Shown here one piece after another: positions 1 through 5,103 of a DNA stretch of 5,730 nt (position 1 is the stretch's first letter; each line of letters starts with the position of its first letter). Where the stretch lies: the NCBI GenBank assembly GCA_026416755.1, contig JAOAEP010000010.1:1-5730 (forward strand), given 5' to 3'. Under the pieces are notes generated by a model. The model saw only the letters and a program-made list of their open reading frames with translations. It had not been told where the DNA came from and ran no database searches. This DNA is from a bacterium (GTDB lineage: Bacteria > Ratteibacteria > UBA8468 > B48-G9 > JAFGKM01). The position numbers and the translations under genes are program-made.

Positions 1-1443
1 ATTGTTATTTTTTTTCAAAATAGGTATTATTTTATAATTTCTACCAGTATTAGCAAAAATTATTTTTTCTATTCTTGATTTATTTATAGGATTTTCTACC
101 ATTGATTTATGGAAACTATATTTTTTTTCAAACAATATATATATTTTTTCATCTTCAATCTTTTCAATTTTGCCTTCTTTCAATGCTGCTTCTAATGTTG
201 GCTTTTCTTTTTTTATTTCTTTTAAAATATCTTCCCAATTAAATTCTTTATAAACTTTCTTTTCCTCTGCTTTCTGTTCATTTTCCTTTAGCTTTTCATT
301 ATTCTCATTCTTTAAATCAAAAATGGATTCAAAAATTTCTTTTTTTTCTTCTTTATCTTCTTTTTTTAGCTTTTCAGAACCCCATAATTGAATTAATTTA
401 AAAATAAGAATTTCAGACAAAATAAGTGGTTCTCTTTCTCTCCTCAATTTATTTTTAAATTCTATAATATAATCAATACCTTCAAAAATTTTCTCCATCT
501 CTATATTATTAAATCTTTCTACTACTTCACTGTTTATATTAAATTTTTCAATCCCTAATTTTTCAAGAACTATATTTTTAATTTTTTTAAGTGTACCTTC
601 AAAAATTAAAACAGGGTCTTTACCTTCAGAAATAAGTTTATGAAATGTTTCTAAACTTTCTATATAATTTTTATCAAGTATGTTCTTTAAAATTGTCTCA
701 ATACTTTTTTCTTCTGGAAAACCAAATAAATTCCTAACATCTTCATGCTTAATTTTTTCTTCACAATAAATAGATAATTGCTCAAGTAAACTTATTGCAT
801 CCCTTAAAGAACCTTCACAAAACTCATATATTTCTTCTATTGCTTTTTCTTCTATTTCAATCTTTTCTTTTTTACATATTTCCATAATTTTATTTTTCAC
901 TTCTTCTTTCTTCAACGGTTTTAGGTTAAACCTTTGACATCTTGAAATTATAGTAGGTGGAATTTTTTCAGGAGCAGTTGTGGCAAAGAAAAATTTAATA
1001 TAGGGCGGTGGTTCTTCAAGTGTTTTTAATAAAGCATTAAATGCCTCAGTCGTCAACATATGGACTTCATCTATGATATAAATCTTAAATCTTGATTTAG
1101 CAGGCATTAAATTTATACTTTCACGTATATTTCTTATTTCATCTATTCCTCTATTTGAAGCACCATCTATTTCAAGAACATCAAAAGAAACTCCATTTGT
1201 TATTTCTAAACAATTATCACATTTATTACAAGGGTCAGGAGTAGGTCCTTCAATACAATTTAAACATTTAGAAAAAATTCGTGCTATAGTTGTTTTCCCA
1301 ATTCCTCTTGGTCCAGCAAAAAGATATGCATGAGCAATCTTTTTAAGTTGAAGTGTTTTCTTTAAAACATCAACCACTTCTTTTTGTCCACAAACTTCAT
1401 CAAAATTTTGAGGTCTATATTTTCTTGCAAGTACAGTATACAT
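1..1443 (-). CDS. dnaX: DNA polymerase III subunit gamma/tau (clamp-loader ATPase), 3' end beyond window
   Basis: This AAA+ subunit forms the core of the clamp loader that opens the beta sliding clamp and, as tau, tethers the polymerase. The frame is open from the ATG at 1443 to base 1, giving 481 residues without a stop. It starts MYTVLARKYRPQNFDEVCGQ, the classic DnaX N-terminus. Visible motifs are Walker A GPRGIGKT (44-51), a four-cysteine zinc module (C63, C72, C75, C78), Walker B IIDEVHML (D125, E126), sensor 1 FFATTAPEKIP (152-162), the SRC arginine finger (167-169) and sensor 2 GSLRDAISLLEQ (211-222). An oligomerisation domain runs to about 355. A Lys/Glu-rich linker (about 356-400) follows, then a tau-type tail beginning near FNWEDILKEI (W403) that looks almost complete at the edge. 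No Shine-Dalgarno sequence precedes the start; a promoter lies only nine bases upstream. Two slippery A runs sit at the core/linker junction. The family assignment is certain; only the true C-terminus is unknown. Confidence 0.97.
   Translation of the reverse strand, partial: MYTVLARKYRPQNFDEVCGQKEVVDVLKKTLQLKKIAHAYLFAGPRGIGKTTIARIFSKCLNCIEGPTPDPCNKCDNCLEITNGVSFDVLEIDGASNRGIDEIRNIRESINLMPAKSRFKIYIIDEVHMLTTEAFNALLKTLEEPPPYIKFFFATTAPEKIPPTIISRCQRFNLKPLKKEEVKNKIMEICKKEKIEIEEKAIEEIYEFCEGSLRDAISLLEQLSIYCEEKIKHEDVRNLFGFPEEKSIETILKNILDKNYIESLETFHKLISEGKDPVLIFEGTLKKIKNIVLEKLGIEKFNINSEVVERFNNIEMEKIFEGIDYIIEFKNKLRREREPLILSEILIFKLIQLWGSEKLKKEDKEEKKEIFESIFDLKNENNEKLKENEQKAEEKKVYKEFNWEDILKEIKKEKPTLEAALKEGKIEKIEDEKIYILFEKKYSFHKSMVENPINKSRIEKIIFANTGRNYKIIPILKKNNN
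340..347 (-). other. Second slippery A8 run in dnaX, in register for a -1 slip
   Basis: Seven codons after the first candidate site, the codons GAA AAA AAA GAA (residues 366-369) form an A8 run with A AAA AAA in the zero frame. A -1 slip reads AGA AAT TTT and then TGA at 329-331, giving a product of about 371 residues that is nearly the same as that from the first site. An A8 run can also promote RNA polymerase slippage, which is how Thermus dnaX (with a longer A run) makes its short form. This may be a backup or alternative site, or chance in an A-rich linker. Confidence 0.3.
361..367 (-). other. Candidate -1 ribosomal frameshift heptamer A AAA AAA in dnaX
   Basis: In the dnaX frame the codons are CTA AAA AAA GAA (residues 359-362), so the heptamer A AAA AAA lies in the correct register for a -1 slip. 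After slipping, the ribosome would read AGA AGA TAA and stop at 353-355, giving a product of about 363 residues. That product holds the whole ATPase, zinc and oligomerisation regions but lacks the tau tail, the same design as the short gamma form of E. coli. A GGGG lies about 12 bases upstream and could act as a weak Shine-Dalgarno-like stimulator. No stable downstream stem-loop is seen. A7 and A8 runs are common in this genome, so the call rests on register, location and the quick stop. Confidence 0.45.
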
Positions 1444-1452
1444 TTTAATGTA

Positions 1453-1481
1453 ATTTTATCATCATCTTTAACCATTGGCAA
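1453..1481 (-). promoter_or_regulatory. Sigma-70-type promoter of dnaX, predicting a near-leaderless mRNA
   Basis: On the minus strand the -35 box TTGCCA (1476-1481; five of six matches to TTGACA) is separated by exactly 17 bases from the -10 box TAAAAT (1453-1458; five of six matches to TATAAT). Only nine bases lie between the -10 box and the dnaX ATG at 1443, so transcription would begin zero to four bases before the start codon. This agrees with the absence of any Shine-Dalgarno sequence. In such AT-rich DNA a -10-like match is easy to find by chance; the TTGCCA box and the ideal spacer are what raise confidence. Confidence 0.55.
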
Positions 1482-1495
1482 TTAAATTAAGCAAC

Positions 1496-1508
1496 ATAAA
1501 GACTTTAT
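1496..1508. repeat. 13-base palindrome upstream of the dnaX promoter
   Basis: ATAAAGACTTTAT is a perfect inverted repeat of six bases around one central base. It lies 14 bases upstream of the dnaX -35 box. It could be an operator or an AT-rich upstream element, but it is short and composed mostly of A/T, so chance is a real possibility. No copy was noticed elsewhere in the window. Confidence 0.25.
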
Positions 1509-1588
1509 TATCTTTATTGTTTATTTTCAAAATTTATTTTTATGTTTAATGTGTTTTATTTTTGAGATTTTTTATTAAGACCTTTTTG

Positions 1589-1607
1589 AAAAAAACTATA
1601 AATAGTT
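1589..1607 (-). terminator. Weak intrinsic-terminator-like hairpin after the NagB/PIG-L gene
   Basis: About 22 bases past the stop of the fusion gene, the minus strand reads AACTATTTATAGTT followed by a T tract. The arms AACTA and TAGTT pair around a four-base loop, and seven Ts run from the end of the second arm. The stem has a single G-C pair and would be weak, so termination may be partial. It is the only hairpin-plus-T-tract pattern seen between the fusion gene and dnaX, and dnaX has its own promoter further on. Confidence 0.3.
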
Positions 1608-1628
1608 AAATCTTTTTTAACATTTAAA

Positions 1629-3986
1629 TTACTTAACTTTTGCCCCTCCATAATATTTTCTTAAATTATCACTTTCTTTCAAAAATTCTTCAACTTCCAT
1701 TTCTCTAATAAAAACGATACCTCTACTTGCCCTAATTCTTGCATATTCACTTCCTCCAAAGAAATCCCTTCCCAAAACTACTTTTATAAATGAACCTTGT
1801 TGAACCATTATCTTTATAGCAAGTTCAGAAAAAGGGCCATCATATTCATAACTTGGAAAAGAAGCACTCCTTTGAGACCCAAAACATATATCAAAAGCAC
1901 TTTTAATAATAGCAATAGAATTCATTGATACAGGAACATAAATATTGGCTTCTGAAGGATGGAATCTATCCCATATGTTTCTGTATCCCCATATTTTGAT
2001 TCGTTTATTTATCCTTGAACAATAACTTTTTACAGATTGAGTAATTATTTGAAGAACTTTATAGTGAGTATCAGGGCCTGTTCCTTCAGGGTCAAAAGCG
2101 ACTGTAATAACATCAGGATTAATTTTTTTTAAAATTTTAAGAAATGGTTTTACATCTCTTTCCCACTCAGGTTGAGGAGTAAATATTTCACCAGTATAAA
2201 AACCTAAACGTAAATGAAAAATATTATCACATCCAAAACCTAAATGTGCCCATAAAAGTTCCTCTTCCCACTCTCTTATCATTCCTTTTAATTTTTGAAT
2301 ATCTGGAATATCTCTTTTCCCAGGATATGCTTTTAAAATTTTCTGTTTTAGATAAAAAATTTTATTTATAATTTTTTGAGGTTCATCACTTCTTACTAAT
2401 TCTACTAAATTCCGATACATCCTTCTTGCTTCTGCTTCTTTTTTTATTTCTTCATTTTGTCCTGCAACTCCATCTAAATATCTATAAATATCTCTGTTTT
2501 TCCCGGTAATATTTGTTCTTCCAAAATAGTTTTTTTCTAATAAAAGTTTATCCAATTTCCTTCCTTCTATATGTTTTTCAAGATTTTCAAGTTGTTCCAT
2601 CAAATAATTATTTGTTACAGAAGTAAATCCACTAGTTAAAGTGACAAAAAAATGACGATTTGAGGGTTTTCTAACAAGGTGAAGAATGTATGGTAAATAT
2701 CCAAGCATTATATCATCATGATGAGGGGCAGTATGTAAAAAAGTTGTATTTTCTATTTCCTGTATTCCTTTTAAAACTCTATACTTGAAATTATCTTCTA
2801 TTTTTTTGGCTACTTCTTTAAAATTTTTTAATTCTCCTTTTTCTATTAATACTTTCCCAAAAATATCATTTTCAACATCTTTTAAACTAATTTCGGTGAT
2901 TTTCTTATTTAACTTATAAGAAATATCTACTAAAATCTTTTCTTTTTCGAAGAATGGAATAAATTTACAATTTTTAAGTTTTTCAATTTTTCTTCCCTTT
3001 AAAAGAGTCGCAGCACCACTTGTTATATAAAATCTCGCCCCTTCCAATTTATGTAGAGCAGTTGCAGGGTAAAGAATATCTGGCTCATTTTCAATAGCAT
3101 TTTGAACTACTTTTGCCTTACTTTCACCTGCAGCCATAATTATTACAGTAGCGGTTGGATTTTTACAAATAGTTGCGAGTCCAATAGTCATAACTGCTTT
3201 ATCCCTTGAGTTTTCAATCCCACCTAGGTCAATAGATGATGCTGCAGCAGTTTCATAATTAATTTTAAGAACTCTGGTTGTTGAATTATGATCTGAACCT
3301 CTTATATTAAAAGCAATGTGTCCATCTGGGCCAATACCACCAAGAAAAAAACCAATACCACCAAGTTCTTCTATCTTTTTTTCATATTCCATAGCATATT
3401 TATCAATTTCATAAATTGCTTTCTGTTGTCTTACTTCTTGTTCAGTTTTAGGCATTCTATATCTTAGAGTAAGATCTACCTTTCCATCAGGGAAAATTGA
3501 AAAAAGATTTTGTCCTTCTGGAGCACCTATTTTCCATGTATCCATAAATATAGTTTTTTCTGGATTTAAACCAAACCCTTTTAAATAAAATTTTCTTATA
3601 TAGTAATTAAAACTATTTTCTCTTTTAGGATCCATAGGATAAAATTCATCTATTTGAACAAACCAGTAATTTTTCATATCAGGTTTATTTTTTACATCAA
3701 TACCCCAGTATGACAATTCTTTCTTTACTTCTTTATTATCCCAGTTTTTTAGATAAAATTGTGTCCATTTAATAAAATACTCGGGTGTTTTACCAGTAGG
3801 AAGTGATATAACACCTTCTGGATTTAATTGAAGCCACTCAATAAATCTTAAAGAAACAATTTTACCCAAAAAAGGGAAATCTGGAACTTCAAGGATTTTT
3901 ATTTTTTCATACGGATATAAAAGTTGTTTTTTAAAATCTCTTATTGCTATCTCTTCAACTTTAGAAAATAGATTATATCTTTTCAT
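1629..3986 (-). CDS. nagB: Fusion of glucosamine-6-phosphate deaminase (NagB)-like and PIG-L/LmbE deacetylase-like domains
   Basis: The N-terminal half (about 35-330) belongs to the NagB/6-phosphogluconolactonase fold. It shows the phosphate-binding loop SLPTGKTPEY (61-70), QIDEFYPM (111-118, matching the DE pair of NagB), GGIGPDGHIAFN (216-227, with D221 and H223 aligning with E. coli D141 and H143), and PATALHKLEGARFYITSGAA (307-326). The C-terminal half (about 415-745) resembles PIG-L/LmbE zinc N-deacetylases. PHHDDIMLG (421-429) replaces the usual HPDDE, and GPDTH (637-641) offers the third ligand, so H422, D425 and H641 are likely zinc ligands with D424 as base. NagB converts glucosamine-6-phosphate to fructose-6-phosphate and ammonia; PIG-L enzymes remove N-acetyl groups from GlcNAc derivatives. 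A two-step GlcNAc-6-P to fructose-6-P enzyme is therefore an inference. Similar fusions are known in Bacteroidetes, and as I recall they are shorter. The NagB relay glutamate (E148 in E. coli) is I228 here. No signal peptide or membrane segment is seen, so it is probably cytoplasmic. The ATG at 3986 lacks a Shine-Dalgarno sequence and lies 17 bases after the tRNA. Confidence 0.9.
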   Translation of the reverse strand: MKRYNLFSKVEEIAIRDFKKQLLYPYEKIKILEVPDFPFLGKIVSLRFIEWLQLNPEGVISLPTGKTPEYFIKWTQFYLKNWDNKEVKKELSYWGIDVKNKPDMKNYWFVQIDEFYPMDPKRENSFNYYIRKFYLKGFGLNPEKTIFMDTWKIGAPEGQNLFSIFPDGKVDLTLRYRMPKTEQEVRQQKAIYEIDKYAMEYEKKIEELGGIGFFLGGIGPDGHIAFNIRGSDHNSTTRVLKINYETAAASSIDLGGIENSRDKAVMTIGLATICKNPTATVIIMAAGESKAKVVQNAIENEPDILYPATALHKLEGARFYITSGAATLLKGRKIEKLKNCKFIPFFEKEKILVDISYKLNKKITEISLKDVENDIFGKVLIEKGELKNFKEVAKKIEDNFKYRVLKGIQEIENTTFLHTAPHHDDIMLGYLPYILHLVRKPSNRHFFVTLTSGFTSVTNNYLMEQLENLEKHIEGRKLDKLLLEKNYFGRTNITGKNRDIYRYLDGVAGQNEEIKKEAEARRMYRNLVELVRSDEPQKIINKIFYLKQKILKAYPGKRDIPDIQKLKGMIREWEEELLWAHLGFGCDNIFHLRLGFYTGEIFTPQPEWERDVKPFLKILKKINPDVITVAFDPEGTGPDTHYKVLQIITQSVKSYCSRINKRIKIWGYRNIWDRFHPSEANIYVPVSMNSIAIIKSAFDICFGSQRSASFPSYEYDGPFSELAIKIMVQQGSFIKVVLGRDFFGGSEYARIRASRGIVFIREMEVEEFLKESDNLRKYYGGAKVK

Positions 3987-4003
3987 TTTATATTTTTAAA
4001 AAT

Positions 4004-4076
4004 TGGGCGGTACAGGATTTGAACCTGTGACCTCTTCCTTGTGAAGGAAGCGCTCTAACCACTGAGCTAACCGCCC
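4004..4076 (-). tRNA. tRNA-Val, anticodon CAC
   Basis: A complete 73-base cloverleaf can be folded. The acceptor stem GGGCGGT pairs perfectly with ACCGCCC, and the D stem GCTC pairs with GAGC around a loop containing GG. The anticodon stem CTTCC pairs with GGAAG around the loop TTCACAA, and the T stem ACAGG pairs with CCTGT around TTCAAAT. The anticodon CAC lies at 4041-4043 and reads GUG (valine). The discriminator base is A and the 3' CCA is not encoded, so it must be added after transcription. The first ten bases (4067-4076) double as the end of mtnA, including its TAG stop. The downstream gene starts 17 bases after the tRNA's 3' end, and no clear promoter was found inside mtnA, so the tRNA is probably cut out of a polycistronic transcript. 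Confidence 0.97.
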
Positions 4077-5101
4077 AAATATCTTATTTTTTCTGGTTTT
4101 AAAATCCCTCTTTCTGTTATAAATCCAGTAATTAAGAAATTTGGCGTAACATCAAAAGCAGGATTAAAAACTTTTGCTTTTTTTGGGGATATATATTCCC
4201 CATTTATTTTTTTTACTTCATTTTCATTCCTTTCTTCAATCGGTATTTTATCTCCATCCTCTATATTGAAATCAAAAGTAGAAAAAGGAGCCGCAACATA
4301 AAAGGGAATTTTGTGATAATTCGCAAGAACTGCTATTGAATAAGTACCAATTTTATTTGCTGTATCTCCGTTTTTTGCAATTCTATCTGCTCCTACAATT
4401 ACTAAATCTATTTTATTTTTATTCATCAAATACCCTGCCATGTTGTCACATATAAGAGTATAAGGAATCTTATTTTTTTCAAGTTCCCATGCTGTTAATC
4501 TCGCTCCTTGAAGAACTGGTCTTGTTTCGTCAACATACACATGAAACTTTTTACCTTCTTGTTTTGCCACATAAATTGGTGCCAGTGCTGTTCCAAAACC
4601 AGTTGTAGCAAGTCCACCTGCATTACAGTGTGTTAAAATATTCATGCCATCTTTTATTAATTTACTTCCATATTTCCCTATTCTATAACAAGCATATAAA
4701 TCTTCATTATGAATATTTTTGGCTTCATTCAATAATCTTCTCATTAATTCATTTTTATCTTTTCCAGTAAAAGTTTCAACAATTTTTGACATTTTATTAA
4801 GTGAATAGAAAAGATTATAAGCAGTTGGCCTTGAACTTTTTAAAAACTCAATATCTTCCTTAATCTTTTTTTTCAAATCTTCCATTGATTTATTTTTATT
4901 TTCAATAAAAGAAACAAGTACACCATAGGCACAAACACATCCAATTAATGGAGCACCTCTTATTTTTAATTCTTTTATCGCATTATAAACTTTATAAACA
5001 CTATTAAGTTTCAATATCACTTTCTTTTTAGGGAGTTTTGTTTGGTCAATAACATAAAGTCCATTTTTCCAAAATAAAGGTTTTATTGGTTTTTTCTCCA
5101 T
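4067..5101 (-). CDS. mtnA: S-methyl-5-thioribose-1-phosphate isomerase (MtnA)
   Basis: MtnA converts 5-methylthioribose-1-phosphate to 5-methylthioribulose-1-phosphate in methionine salvage, in the cytoplasm; it belongs to the eIF2B-like isomerase family. With the ATG at 5101 the protein has 344 residues, a normal family length. Motifs are RGAPLIG (48-54), SRPTAYNL (90-97), ILTHCNAGGLAT (155-166), DETRPVLQGARLTAWEL (191-207) and VGADRIAKNGDTANKIGTY (236-254). C159 and D239 match the catalytic pair C160 and D240 of the Bacillus enzyme, offset by one. The frame stays open up to a TTG at 5125, but the ATG at 5101 is preceded by AGGG with a nine-base spacer and starts two bases after the dnaE stop, so it is preferred; translational coupling to dnaE is likely. 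The last codons GGC GGT and the TAG stop lie in the tRNA-Val gene. No other methionine-salvage gene is present in the window. Confidence 0.95.
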   Translation of the reverse strand: MEKKPIKPLFWKNGLYVIDQTKLPKKKVILKLNSVYKVYNAIKELKIRGAPLIGCVCAYGVLVSFIENKNKSMEDLKKKIKEDIEFLKSSRPTAYNLFYSLNKMSKIVETFTGKDKNELMRRLLNEAKNIHNEDLYACYRIGKYGSKLIKDGMNILTHCNAGGLATTGFGTALAPIYVAKQEGKKFHVYVDETRPVLQGARLTAWELEKNKIPYTLICDNMAGYLMNKNKIDLVIVGADRIAKNGDTANKIGTYSIAVLANYHKIPFYVAAPFSTFDFNIEDGDKIPIEERNENEVKKINGEYISPKKAKVFNPAFDVTPNFLITGFITERGILKPEKIRYLGG

Positions 5102-5103
5102 TT

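Noticed and set aside
121..128. Another A8 run in dnaX (GAA AAA AAA TAT) as a frameshift site
   Set aside because: It lies near the end of the tau-type tail, so a slip there would remove only the last few dozen residues and would not make a gamma-like form. Similar runs occur in the other genes by composition alone.
1482..1588. TTGAAA...TAAAGT pair between the fusion gene and dnaX as an alternative promoter
   Set aside because: The spacer is 17 bases, but the -10 box matches only four of six positions. The pair at 1453-1481 is clearly better and explains the missing ribosome binding site.
4004..4076. tRNA gene as an integration site for a mobile element
   Set aside because: No integrase, transposase or repeated copy of the tRNA end was seen in the window, and the neighbours are ordinary chromosomal genes with the same base composition.
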